In this document: positions 24,419 through 32,765 of the stretch, in pieces
Layout: every line of letters begins with the position of its first letter
Numbering within the stretch: the stretch's first letter is position 1
DNA from: Streptomyces sp. NBC_01498
Lineage (GTDB): Bacteria; Actinomycetota; Actinomycetes; Streptomycetales; Streptomycetaceae
Length of the DNA stretch: 64,000 bases
Assembly: GCF_036327775.1 (NCBI RefSeq)
Contig: NZ_CP109598.1
Location: 1,054,001 to 1,118,000 of the forward strand
Direction of reading: 5' to 3'
Position numbers and translations under genes: made by a program
Notes under the pieces: generated by a model
Database searches by the model: none
What the model was told of the DNA's origin: nothing
The model's input: only the letters and a program-made list of their open reading frames with translations

Positions 24419-26176
24419 TCAACGCGGGTCGCTCTCCTCGTACTCGGCGTCCGAGCCCGCAGCCGTCCACGCGCGCAGTTCGATCCGGCGGATCTTGCCC
24501 GAGACGGTCTTGGGCAGGTCCGCGAACTCGATGCGGCGTACCCGCTTGTACGGGGAGAGCACCGCGCGTGAGTGCGCGAAGAGCAGCCGCGCCGTCTCCG
24601 GACCGGGCTTCCAGCCGTCCGCGAGGACGATGTACGCCTTCGGCACGTTGAGCCGCAGCGTGTCGGGAGCCGGTACGACGGCGGCCTCGGCCACCGCCTC
24701 GTGCTCCAGCAGCGCGCTCTCCAGCTCGAACGGCGAGATCTTGTAGTCGGACGCCTTGAACACGTCGTCGCCGCGGCCGATGTAGGTGATGTAGCCGTCG
24801 GCGTCGCGCGCGCCGATGTCGCCGGTGCGGTAGTAGCCGTCGGCCATGGACTCGGCCGTGCGCTCCGGGTCACCGTGGTAGCCGGTCATCAGACCGACCG
24901 GGGCGTGGCGGAGGTCCAGGGAGATCTCGCCCTCGGTGGCACCTGGCTCGCCGGTGACCGGGTCGAGGAGTTCCACGACGAAACCGGGGGTGGGGCGGCC
25001 CATCGACCCGGCCTTGAGCAGTTGTCCCGGTGAGTTGGCGACCTGGACGGCGGTCTCGGTCTGGCCGAAGCCGTCCCGTACGGTCGCGCCCCACTCCCTG
25101 CGGACAGTCTCGATGACCTCGGGGTTGAGGGGTTCCCCGGCGGCGACGACCTCGCGCGGGGGGTCGCGCAGCAGGGTGAGGTCGGCCTGGATCAGCATCC
25201 GCCACACGGTGGGCGGCGCGCAGAAGCTGGTCACCGAGGCGCGGTCCATCTCGGCCATGAGGCGGACGGCGTCGAAGCGGGTGTAGTTGTGGATGAAGAC
25301 GGTCGCCTCCGCGTTCCACGGGGCGAAGAGGTTCGACCAGGCGTGCTTGGCCCAGCCGGGCGAGGAGATGTTGAGGTGCACATCGCCGGGCCGGAGACCG
25401 ATCCAGTACATCGTCGCGAGGTGGCCGACGGGGTACGAGACATGGGTGTGCTCGACCAGTTTGGGGCGGGCGGTGGTGCCGGAGGTGAAGTAGAGCAGCA
25501 GGGTGTCGTCGGCGCGGGTGACCCCGTCGGGTGAGAAGTCGACGGACTCCCGGTGGGACGCCTCGTAAGCCCGCCAGCCGTCGGCGCGCGTGTCGGGCCC
25601 GTCGTACGGGCGGCGGGCGGCCCCCTCCGCGTCAACCTCCCGCCCCCCGGCGTCAACATGGGTACCGTCGGAGCCCACCACGATCCGGGTGTACTCCCCC
25701 GGCACCTCGGTGAACTTCCCGACGTCGTCGGCCCGCGCGATCACATGCCGCACCCGGCCGCGCGCGATCCGGTCCCGGAGGTCGGGCGCGGCGAGCAGCG
25801 GTGTGGCCGGGATGACGACGGCCCGGAGCTTCATCGCGGCGAGGGCCGTCTCCCACAGCTCCGTCTGGTTGCCGAGCATGACCAGGACCCGGTCTCCGGC
25901 CGCGACGCCCTGTCCCCGCAGCCAGTTGGCCACCTGGTCGGAGCGGGTGGCCATCTCCCGGAAGGAGGTGACGGCCTCGCTGCCGTCCTCCTCGACGATC
26001 CGCAGGGCGGGCCGGTCGTTGCCCGCGGCGATGACGTCGAACCAGTCGAGGGCCCAGTTGAAGTGGTCGGGCCGGGGCCAGACGAAGCCTTCGTACGCGG
26101 CGGTGTAGTCCTCCCGGTGCCGCAGCAGGAAATCCCTGGCGGCACGGAACTGCCCGGTCGCGTCGACTGTCGTCAT
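24419..26176 (-). CDS. Acyl-CoA synthetase (AMP-binding, ACSM-like)
   Basis: Activates a carboxylic acid to its CoA thioester via an acyl-adenylate. 585 residues with the superfamily motifs: P-loop YFTSGTTARPK near residue 230, DGFGQTETA near 370, YRTGD near 447 and the catalytic Lys in SGKIRRIEL near 560. The N-terminal WPRPDHFNWALDWFD region resembles medium-chain acyl-CoA and acetyl-CoA synthetases; substrate is unknown. ATG 26174-26176 has GAGGAGG in front. It is divergent from a GAF-LuxR regulator across a 126-base promoter region, suggesting substrate-responsive control. Confidence 0.9.
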   Translation of the reverse strand: MTTVDATGQFRAARDFLLRHREDYTAAYEGFVWPRPDHFNWALDWFDVIAAGNDRPALRIVEEDGSEAVTSFREMATRSDQVANWLRGQGVAAGDRVLVMLGNQTELWETALAAMKLRAVVIPATPLLAAPDLRDRIARGRVRHVIARADDVGKFTEVPGEYTRIVVGSDGTHVDAGGREVDAEGAARRPYDGPDTRADGWRAYEASHRESVDFSPDGVTRADDTLLLYFTSGTTARPKLVEHTHVSYPVGHLATMYWIGLRPGDVHLNISSPGWAKHAWSNLFAPWNAEATVFIHNYTRFDAVRLMAEMDRASVTSFCAPPTVWRMLIQADLTLLRDPPREVVAAGEPLNPEVIETVRREWGATVRDGFGQTETAVQVANSPGQLLKAGSMGRPTPGFVVELLDPVTGEPGATEGEISLDLRHAPVGLMTGYHGDPERTAESMADGYYRTGDIGARDADGYITYIGRGDDVFKASDYKISPFELESALLEHEAVAEAAVVPAPDTLRLNVPKAYIVLADGWKPGPETARLLFAHSRAVLSPYKRVRRIEFADLPKTVSGKIRRIELRAWTAAGSDAEYEESDPR

Positions 26177-26302
26177 GTGCCCTCCTCGGCATTCGCCCGT
26201 TCACTGGCATCGTGTAGTCGGTGACGTGCGTCTCGCCACCCCCTGACGGGGGTGAATCGGCCACGTCCCGCCGGCGGAGAGACCCGAGAGAAGGAAGTCG
26301 CG

Positions 26303-27151
26303 GTGACTGAGGCGATCGAGGCGGTCGAGATGCGTACGGCGCTGCTCACCCTGCGCCGTACGACCGGGCTGCCGGTCGCGTTCGGCGGGATGCTGCACGA
26401 CGGGCGCCAGGTGCGCATCGCGGAGCTGAACGGCACCGCGACGGGCGCGCTGCGGGGCCTCGCGATCGGTGTCGGGAACGGTCTGGGCGGCAAGTCGATC
26501 GCCCTCCAGCGGCCGTGCGCGGTGACCGACTACCGGCAGGCGCGGCACATCAGCCACGAGTACGACGCGGCGGTGGCCGCCGAGGGGCTGCGCTCGGTGG
26601 TCGCGGTGCCGGTGATCGTGCGGCGCCGGGTGCGGGGGGTGCTGTACGGGGCGCTGCGGGAGCCGCGGCCGATGGGCGAGCGGGTCTTCGACGCGGCGGT
26701 CGCCGCGGCCCGCGACGTGGAGCAGGCACTGGTCGTACGGGACGAGGTGCAGCGGCTGCTGTCCATGACGCGGGAGCCGGTGTACGGGCGGCCCGAGGCG
26801 TGGGAGCAGGTCCGGGAGGCGCACAGCGAACTGCGGGCGCTGGCGCCGCGCATCGTGGACGCCGGACTGCGGGACCGGCTGCACGACGTCTGCGGCCGGC
26901 TGGCGGGGGCGGGGACGGGCGGGGAGGCCGGGCGTGACGATCCCGGGCAGCGGGTGGTGACGCTGGCGCCGCGTGAGGTGGACGTGCTGGCGTGCGTGGC
27001 GGCGGGTTCCACGAACGCGGCGGCGGCCGAGCGTCTGGGGCTGCGGCCGGAGACGGTGAAGGGGTATCTGCGGGCGGCCATGCGGAAGTTGGGCGCGCAC
27101 ACGAGGCTGGAGGCGGTGGTGGCCGCGAGGCGGGCGGGGCTGCTGCCGTAG
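26303..27151 (+). CDS. GAF-type sensor with LuxR helix-turn-helix
   Basis: 282 residues. The N-terminal half (about 10-150, ending VIVRRRVRGVLYGALREPRPMGERV) has the GAF pattern, suggesting small-ligand sensing; the C-terminal 65 residues (TLAPREVDVLACVAAGSTNAAAAERLGLRPETVKGYLRAAMRKLGAHTR) are a typical LuxR/GerE domain. GTG 26303 behind AAGGAAG is preferred over an upstream ATG-like start at 26252. It probably activates the divergent acyl-CoA synthetase gene. There is no receiver domain, so it is not a classical response regulator. Confidence 0.85.
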   Translation: MTEAIEAVEMRTALLTLRRTTGLPVAFGGMLHDGRQVRIAELNGTATGALRGLAIGVGNGLGGKSIALQRPCAVTDYRQARHISHEYDAAVAAEGLRSVVAVPVIVRRRVRGVLYGALREPRPMGERVFDAAVAAARDVEQALVVRDEVQRLLSMTREPVYGRPEAWEQVREAHSELRALAPRIVDAGLRDRLHDVCGRLAGAGTGGEAGRDDPGQRVVTLAPREVDVLACVAAGSTNAAAAERLGLRPETVKGYLRAAMRKLGAHTRLEAVVAARRAGLLP

Positions 27152-27206
27152 GGGCGGTCGTTCGGGACGCGACGACGCGGGGAGCCTGGTCGGGTGTCGC
27201 GGGCCG

Positions 27207-27720
27207 TCAGGCGTCACGGGCCGGGTGGGTCGTCGGAGGCCCGGTCCGGCGCTCCGGTCCGGGGGGCAGGGCCGCGTTCACCAGGTGGGTGTTCTCCCGG
27301 TACGTCGAGGTGTGTGTGACGCGGCCGAGGTGCCGGCCGTCCGGCGTGCGGACCGCGTCGTTGCCGTAGAAGCCGACCACGAGCGGGCGGTTGGGCCCGC
27401 CGTCGGAGGGTGCGTCCCGGAGCCGGTGCTCGGTGCGGACACGCGCGTGGACGGTCGCCCGGTCGATGTCGATGTCGATGTCGAATACGTGACCCGTGAT
27501 GGGTGGTGCGTCGCCGCGAAGGGCGCGAAGGCGCGGCGGAGGACCTCGACGTACGCGCCGAGCGGCGTCTCCATCGGAGGATGCCCGCGGCCGACTCGAA
27601 ATCGATCGTGAGCGGGTCGGTGTGCACGAGGCCCGGCAGCTCGGTGAACCCCTTCGTGTCCGCGATGTCGGCTTACCGGCACGGCAGTTGGCTGATCTCG
27701 GCGTCATCGGTGGCGTTCAT
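27207..27720 (-). pseudogene. Decayed SnoaL/NTF2-like protein gene
   Basis: Three frames read in series give a credible SnoaL-like protein: MNATDDAEISQLPCR, then ADIADTKGFTELPGL and TIDFESAAGI after an in-frame TAA at 27673-27675 that replaces the expected Tyr codon; next METPLGAYVEVLRRAFAPF after a frameshift near 27575; then ITGHVFDIDIDIDRATVHAR to NRPLVVGFYGNDAVRTPDG after a second frameshift near 27500. The family normally has an alpha+beta barrel of about 150-170 residues. An RBS-like AAGGAAGAGGAAGGG lies upstream. One nonsense codon plus two frameshifts make it a pseudogene, unless the sequence has several errors. A triple GACATC run lies at the second shift. Confidence 0.75.
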
Positions 27721-28425
27721 GCGGGGCCCTTCCTCTTCCTTCACCCGGCTTCCTTCACGGGGTGGCGTCGGCGGGTGTTCGTTCGCGACCAAGCGGACGA
27801 GGGTGCGGACGAGTTCGTCCGCGGTGGTGCGCAGCCGGTCGGCGTCCAGGTGGCCGCTCAGCTGCATCTCCGCGATGCCGTGGGCGCCGGCCAGCAGCAG
27901 GGCGCCGTAGTGCCGGGTGTTCCGCTCCCCCACCAACTCGGCGACGACCGCCAGGAACTCGTCCTGGAAACGGCCGACGGCGCGGAGGCGGTCCGCGACG
28001 GGATCGTCCTCCGGTGCGCACAACTGGCGCCGGACGCGGTCGAGTCCCTCGCCGAGTTCCTCGGGGCGGTGCCCCGGGCGCCGGAACAGCATCAGGTACA
28101 GGTGCGGCCGGCCGCGCCCGACATCGACGAGCACGCCGAGGGTGCCGCGCAGCTTCTCGGTGGCCGACAGGGCCGGGTCGGTCCGCTGGGCGCGCACCTG
28201 GTCGGCGATCCGTGCCCAGTTCTCGGTGGCGACGGCGGTGAGCAGGCTGTCCTTGCCCGTGAAGTGCCGGTACGGCGCTCCCCGGCTCACCCCCGCCCGT
28301 GCGCCCACCTCGCGCAGCGTGACGGCTTCGGGGCCGCCGAGGTCGAGGAGTTCGGTGGCCGCGTCGAGAAGCGCGCGGCGGGTGAGGGCGGCGGATTCCG
28401 CGCGGGTGACCATGGCGCCCATCAT
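27673..28425 (-). CDS. TetR-family regulator, C-terminus running into the pseudogene
   Basis: 250 residues as read. N-terminal TetR helix-turn-helix (about 8-55: ALLDAATELLDLGG to REVGARAGVSRGAPYRHFTGKDSLL) and the all-helical ligand domain to about residue 222. No stop follows the normal family end; the frame continues through GSRVKEEEGPR into the first 15 codons of the pseudogene and stops at the TAA there. The native stop may have been lost. Three ATG codons (28425, 28422, 28413) compete as start, with no ribosome binding site, so leaderless translation is possible. The protein is divergent from an SDR gene across a perfect palindrome, its likely operator. Confidence 0.85.
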   Translation of the reverse strand: MMGAMVTRAESAALTRRALLDAATELLDLGGPEAVTLREVGARAGVSRGAPYRHFTGKDSLLTAVATENWARIADQVRAQRTDPALSATEKLRGTLGVLVDVGRGRPHLYLMLFRRPGHRPEELGEGLDRVRRQLCAPEDDPVADRLRAVGRFQDEFLAVVAELVGERNTRHYGALLLAGAHGIAEMQLSGHLDADRLRTTADELVRTLVRLVANEHPPTPPREGSRVKEEEGPRMNATDDAEISQLPCR

Positions 28426-28426
28426 A

Positions 28427-28445
28427 CAGATGACAATGTCATCTG
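28427..28445. promoter_or_regulatory. Perfect 19-bp operator between TetR and SDR genes
   Basis: CAGATGACAATGTCATCTG is a perfect 9-1-9 palindrome, one base beyond the first TetR ATG and 13 bases before the SDR start. Its size and place are those of a TetR-family operator that blocks both divergent promoters. Confidence 0.85.
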
Positions 28446-28458
28446 ATACTTTCGTGAG

Positions 28459-29361
28459 ATGAAATCGTCAACCGAAACCCAGAAACTGGTGGTCGTCACC
28501 GGAGCCTCCGCTGGCATGGGCGCGTCGGCCGCCCGGGAACTGGCCCGCAGGGGATTCCACGTCCTGGCCGGCGTGCGCCGCGACCGGGACGCCGACGCGC
28601 TGCGAGCGACCGGCGTCGAGCCGGTGATGCTCGACATCACCGAGTCCGAGCAGGTGGCGGCGCTCGCCGCGCGGGTCGCCGACGACCCGCGCGCCCTGCA
28701 CGCCCTCGTCAACAACGCCGGTGTCCAGGTGAACGCCCCGGTCGAGGTCCTGCCGCTGGAGGAGTGGCGGCGGGTGTTCGACGTGAACCTGTTCGGCCAC
28801 ATCGCCGTCACCCAGGCGCTGCTGCCCGCACTGCTGCGCGCCGGGGGCCGCGTGATCAACATCAGCTCGATCGGCGGGAAGTACGCCATGGCCACCTACG
28901 GCGCGTACGCCGGCGCGAAGTTCGCCCTGGAGGCGGTCAGCGACTCGCTCCGCCGGGAGGTCTCCCCGCTGGGCGTCCAGGTCGTCGTGGTCGAACCCGG
29001 CGGTATCCGCACGGAGTTCGCCACGCGCGGGATCGCGACGGCGAACGACCTGGCCGCCCGGATGACACCGGAGCAGCACGAACGCTACGGGGGCCTGGTC
29101 CGGGCGAACAACGCGTTGATGGCCTCGGGGACCGCGTCGGGCCTGACCGCCGACGCCGCCGCCCGGGTCGTCGCCAAGGCCGTGACGGTCCGCAGACCGC
29201 GTACCCGCTACACCGCCGGCCGGGACGCCGCCCTGATCATGCGGCTGGGCCCGTTGCTGTCCGACCGCGCGCTCGACCGCGTCCTCGCCGCCAACCTGCG
29301 CCGCCACTTCCCGAAGGAGGCGGCCGTACGCCCCGCCGGGGCCGCCCCCTCACGGGGGTGA
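28459..29361 (+). CDS. Short-chain dehydrogenase/reductase
   Basis: 300 residues of the classical SDR type: nucleotide motif TGASAGMG near residues 15-22, NNAG near 90, catalytic Ser in ISSIGG near 138, and Tyr-x-x-x-Lys in YGAYAGAKFA near 151-155. The Arg-rich RRDRD after the second strand suggests NADP(H). Substrate unknown; ketoreduction of a xenobiotic or fatty compound would fit TetR control. The start is only 13 bases past the operator palindrome, with GTGAG as a weak ribosome binding site. Confidence 0.9.
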   Translation: MKSSTETQKLVVVTGASAGMGASAARELARRGFHVLAGVRRDRDADALRATGVEPVMLDITESEQVAALAARVADDPRALHALVNNAGVQVNAPVEVLPLEEWRRVFDVNLFGHIAVTQALLPALLRAGGRVINISSIGGKYAMATYGAYAGAKFALEAVSDSLRREVSPLGVQVVVVEPGGIRTEFATRGIATANDLAARMTPEQHERYGGLVRANNALMASGTASGLTADAAARVVAKAVTVRRPRTRYTAGRDAALIMRLGPLLSDRALDRVLAANLRRHFPKEAAVRPAGAAPSRG

Positions 29362-29404
29362 CCCGGGCACGTCCCGGCGGGCCCGCGCCGTCCCCCCCGC
29401 GAGA

Positions 29405-30577
29405 TCACGCCGACCGGGCGCCGACCGAGGGCGGGAGGAAGTCGGCGAACCGGACCGCGTACGAGGGCGACCGGGACGCGGACAGGGCGCCGAGCAGCCG
29501 CCGGCCCTCCTCGGCCACGGCGTCCCGCCGGGCCCGGGTGAGCGGGGCGAACGTCTGTACGGTCAGCGTGCCGCGTTCGTCGCCCTCCGCGCCGTCCTCC
29601 AGCCGCCAGACACCGGCGAGGAATCCGTCGACGAGCAGCGTGCGATGGCTCTGGTTGACGGTCCAGGTGCGCCCCCGGTACGCGGCGGGGACCACCCGGG
29701 TGCGGTCCGCGTGCGAGAGCAGCAGATTGTCGAACTCGGGGAGGAAGCGCGGCGGGGCCGGGGTGTCCTCGTCCGGCCGGGGCGCGTCGGGGAGGTCGAA
29801 GAGTTCGGCGCCGTTCTCGTCCCGGAAGGTGATCAGCCGTTCCCGCAGCCGTTCGAAGACCGGGGCGAGCCTGGTCAGCCGGCACCAGGTCGGGGCGTCC
29901 TTGACGGAGGCGGGGCCGAAGGCGGCGAGATAGCGCAGGACGGCGTCGTCGGGGGTGAAGTCCGCCGCCGCGTCGGCGGCCCGTGCGCCGAACCACGCGT
30001 GCGCCGTGGTGAGTGTGACCTGCCCGCTGCGGCCCCAGAGTCCGCGCGGGGTGGTCTGGACGAGCGGCAGCAGACAGCGGGCGGCGGTGGCCAGGTACCC
30101 GGGGTCGGCGCCGGGCCACCGCCGGGCCAGTGCCGCCTTCAACTCCTTGAGCGGCAGGGGCTGTTCCTCGACGAGTTCCCGGGCGTGGGCGGTGAGCCGG
30201 TCCAGGTCCACCCCGGCCGGACCGGACCGGAGGAGCCGCAGCTCCCGGGCGATCTGCGGCTGGGCGAAGGCGCGCAGCGCGAAGCAGTCCTCGGCGGTGT
30301 GCGTGTGAAGGGTGGAACGCAGTGTGACCATCCGGCCGACCTCGCGGGAGGCCATCAGCCCGGACAGTTCGCCGGGGTCGAACCCGTCGAGCCTGGCGGC
30401 GAGTTGGACGTAGGGCGGCTTCACGTTCTGCGCCTGGAGCCCGACCAGCCGGGTCACGGCGTCCCGGGCGGAGAGGGTCTCGCGCCGCAGCAGGAGCTGG
30501 CGCGCGAGGGTGGCGCGGTTGAGCGCGCGGGTGGTGAGCACGGGCCGGGGCGCGCCGTCCGGGGTCTTCGGGGCCAT
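29405..30577 (-). CDS. AlkZ/YcaQ-like DNA glycosylase (winged-helix DNA-binding protein)
   Basis: 390 residues of the HTH_42 superfamily, made of three winged helices. The conserved Gln-x-Gln motif appears as GLQAQNVKPPY near residue 50, as in Streptomyces AlkZ enzymes that excise bulky or cross-linking alkyl adducts; the HTHTAED loop near 95 and FLPEFDNLLLSHADR near 290 are further family marks. Related genes often serve self-resistance in antibiotic clusters, but no such cluster is here, so general repair is more likely. ATG 30577 is probably leaderless (TACGGT upstream); GTG 30586 is the alternative. Confidence 0.82.
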   Translation of the reverse strand: MAPKTPDGAPRPVLTTRALNRATLARQLLLRRETLSARDAVTRLVGLQAQNVKPPYVQLAARLDGFDPGELSGLMASREVGRMVTLRSTLHTHTAEDCFALRAFAQPQIARELRLLRSGPAGVDLDRLTAHARELVEEQPLPLKELKAALARRWPGADPGYLATAARCLLPLVQTTPRGLWGRSGQVTLTTAHAWFGARAADAAADFTPDDAVLRYLAAFGPASVKDAPTWCRLTRLAPVFERLRERLITFRDENGAELFDLPDAPRPDEDTPAPPRFLPEFDNLLLSHADRTRVVPAAYRGRTWTVNQSHRTLLVDGFLAGVWRLEDGAEGDERGTLTVQTFAPLTRARRDAVAEEGRRLLGALSASRSPSYAVRFADFLPPSVGARSA

Positions 30578-30584
30578 GGTCCGC

Positions 30585-30590
30585 ACCGTA
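30585..30590 (-). promoter_or_regulatory. Likely -10 element of leaderless AlkZ-like gene
   Basis: TACGGT on the minus strand ends seven bases before the ATG at 30577, and there is no ribosome binding site. Confidence 0.4.
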
Positions 30591-30656
30591 CGCGGGCTCG
30601 CGGCCAGGTTCTGTCCGCAAGCCCGCGCGTGCCGTGTGTTCTCCCCCGCCGGTCGC

Positions 30657-31430
30657 TCAGAGCGCGGCGGTGACCGTGAACAGCGCCCCGTCCGGGTCGC
30701 GCAGGGTCGCCTCGTCCACCTGGGCCGACGGGCCGGAGCGCAGCACGAGGGAGCCGCCGGAGGCCAGCGCCGACTCGACGGCCGCCGTGACGTCGGGCAC
30801 GTCGAAGTGCACGTGCCAGCGCGGCCGGATCTGCGGGTCGGGCGCCGCCTGGACGGCTCCGCCGCTGATCCGCGCCAGCGGTTCGTCGCCGTCCAGGAGC
30901 ACCGACCGGTCCCCCTCGCGCGTCAGGCGCAGCTTCCCCTCGCCCTCGGGCTGCCAGCCGAGCGCGAGTGAGTAGAAACGGCCGGCCCTGGCCGCGTCCC
31001 GGGTGCGCAGTTCCAGGGAGGCCGAGCCGCTGCCGCGCCCCACGGACCAGTCGGAGCGCACGGAGCCCTCCCAGATCCCGAAGACGGCGCCGTCCGGGTC
31101 GACGGCGAGCGCCGCGCGGCCGGTGTGGAAGGCCAGCGGGCCGACCCCGACCGTGCCGCCGCGCTCCCTGATCCGGGCCGCCGCCTCGTCCACGTCCGTG
31201 ACGTTGAAGTACGGCGTCCAGGAGACGGCCACCTGGAGCGAGGAGGCGAGCGCCCCGATCCCGGCGACCGGCAGACCGTCGGTGAGCGCCACGGAGAAGT
31301 CGTCCCCGAGCCCGGCTCGCCGGTAGGTCCAGCCCAGTACCTTGCCGTAGAAGTCCTGGGCGCCCGTCAGTTCACGCGCCAGCAGGCTCACCCAGCACGG
31401 CGCTCCGGCGACTCCCTGTGCTTTCGGCAT
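30657..31430 (-). CDS. Two-domain VOC (glyoxalase-like) protein
   Basis: 257 residues with two vicinal-oxygen-chelate domains in tandem: the first about 10-125 (CWVSLLARELTGAQDFYGKVLGW to VDPDGAVFGIWEG), the second about 135-257 (SASLELRTRDAARAGRFYSLALGW to LRDPDGALFTVTAAL). Similar Streptomyces proteins bind or modify small molecules; the reaction is unknown and some are antibiotic-binding. ATG 31428-31430 begins MPKAQGVAG and has GGAGTGG upstream. The open frame continues upstream but with unnatural composition. Confidence 0.85.
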   Translation of the reverse strand: MPKAQGVAGAPCWVSLLARELTGAQDFYGKVLGWTYRRAGLGDDFSVALTDGLPVAGIGALASSLQVAVSWTPYFNVTDVDEAAARIRERGGTVGVGPLAFHTGRAALAVDPDGAVFGIWEGSVRSDWSVGRGSGSASLELRTRDAARAGRFYSLALGWQPEGEGKLRLTREGDRSVLLDGDEPLARISGGAVQAAPDPQIRPRWHVHFDVPDVTAAVESALASGGSLVLRSGPSAQVDEATLRDPDGALFTVTAAL

Positions 31431-31601
31431 TCCACTCCGTTCCCTCGGCATCCTCCGCCTTCCGGTAGGACCGCTTCTGAAGGCTAGTGCCCTTACGTGC
31501 ACGCCAGACACCTTTGAGGGGTTTGAAGGGATGCGGGGAGGGGCGGCGGCGCGGGCGCCACGGCGGCCAGGACTGTCCGCAATATGATCAACCACTTATC
31601 A

Positions 31602-31615
31602 TGGGAGCGCTCCCA
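31602..31615. promoter_or_regulatory. CebR box
   Basis: TGGGAGCGCTCCCA is a perfect 14-bp palindrome and identical to the consensus operator of CebR, the cellobiose-responsive repressor of Streptomyces. It lies 65 bases before the CebR-like gene in an AT-richer promoter (AATATGATCAACCACTTATC), so it should serve autoregulation. Confidence 0.88.
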
Positions 31616-31679
31616 ATGATTGGATGACCATCCCTCCGGGTGACGATCGCCCCGGCGGAGCCCCGATGGAGGTCGCGCG

Positions 31680-32714
31680 ATGGAGGCAAGGGGACGGACG
31701 GGACGGACGGGCCAGCCCACCCTCGAAGAGGTGGCGGCGCGCGCGGGCGTGGGTCGCGGCACCGTCTCCCGCGTCATCAACAACTCGCCACGGGTACGGG
31801 ACTCCACCCGGCAGCTCGTCCAGCAGGCCATCGCCGAACTGGGCTACCTGCCCAACCGGGCGGCCCGCGCCCTCGCCGGGAGCCGCACCGACGCGGTGGC
31901 GCTGGTGGTCCCGGAGACCGAGAAACGGTTCTTCGCGGAGCCGTACTTCTCGGAGGTGCTCCACGGTGTCGGCACCGAACTCGCGGACACCGAGATGCAG
32001 TTGCTGCTCACGCTCGTACGCACCGAGAAGGAACGCGCACGTTTCCTCCAGTACGCCCACGCCGGCCGGGTCGACGGTGTGCTGCTGGTCTCCGTCCACG
32101 GCAGCGACTCCCTGCCGGACCAGCTCGCCGCGATGGGCCTGCCCACCGTGCTGAGCGGTCGCCGGTCGGCCGGCGAGCCCGTGTCGTACGTCGACTCCGA
32201 CAACGTCGGCGGGGCCCGCGCCGCCGTGCGGCATCTCACGGAGACCGGGCGGCGCCGGATCGCCACGATCACCGGGCCGCTGGACATGTACGCGGCACAG
32301 TGCCGGCTCACCGGGTACCAGGAGGCCGTGGCGGCGGCCGGCGGCGACCCGGACCCGTCGTGGACGGAGCACGGCGACTTCACCGAGGAGAGCGGGCTGC
32401 GCGCGATGACGGAGCTGCTGGCCCGCCATCCCGATCTGGACGCCGTGTTCGCCGCCTCCGACGTGATGGCGGCGGGCGCCCTGCACGCGCTGCGGGCCGC
32501 CGGACGGCGGGTGCCGGAGGACGTGGCCGTCGTCGGCTTCGACGACTCCCCCATCGCCCGGCACACCGAACCCCGGCTGACGTCCGTGCGGCAGCCCGTG
32601 GAGGAGATGGGACGCGCGATGGCGCGGGTGCTGCTGGAGTCGATCGAGAACCCGGCGGCGCCCGGCCAACACGTCGTACTGCCGACGAAGTTGGTCCGGC
32701 GCGCCTCGTCCTGA
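31680..32714 (+). CDS. LacI-family regulator closely related to CebR
   Basis: 344 residues. The N-terminal LacI helix-turn-helix (PTLEEVAARAGVGRGTVSRVIN, about 14-36, with hinge VPNRAARALA-like LPNRAARALAGSRTD) is followed by the periplasmic-binding-like sensor (VDSDNVGGARAAVRHL near 165, VFAASDVMAAGAL near 255, SVRQPVEEMGRAMARVLLE near 300). Similarity to CebR runs along the whole length and its own promoter has a perfect CebR box. No cebEFG transporter or bglC gene is in the window; the neighbour is a convergent GH9 cellulase. It may thus be a second CebR paralogue. GGAGG lies eight bases before the ATG. Confidence 0.88.
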   Translation: MEARGRTGRTGQPTLEEVAARAGVGRGTVSRVINNSPRVRDSTRQLVQQAIAELGYLPNRAARALAGSRTDAVALVVPETEKRFFAEPYFSEVLHGVGTELADTEMQLLLTLVRTEKERARFLQYAHAGRVDGVLLVSVHGSDSLPDQLAAMGLPTVLSGRRSAGEPVSYVDSDNVGGARAAVRHLTETGRRRIATITGPLDMYAAQCRLTGYQEAVAAAGGDPDPSWTEHGDFTEESGLRAMTELLARHPDLDAVFAASDVMAAGALHALRAAGRRVPEDVAVVGFDDSPIARHTEPRLTSVRQPVEEMGRAMARVLLESIENPAAPGQHVVLPTKLVRRASS

Positions 32715-32765
32715 GCGCCTGCCCCGCCCCGCCCCGTCCCGTCTGTCCCGTCGCGGGTCAGCGGG

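Noticed and set aside
29405..30577. Self-resistance glycosylase of an antibiotic cluster
   Set aside because: No biosynthetic genes for a DNA-alkylating product are nearby; a general repair role is simpler.
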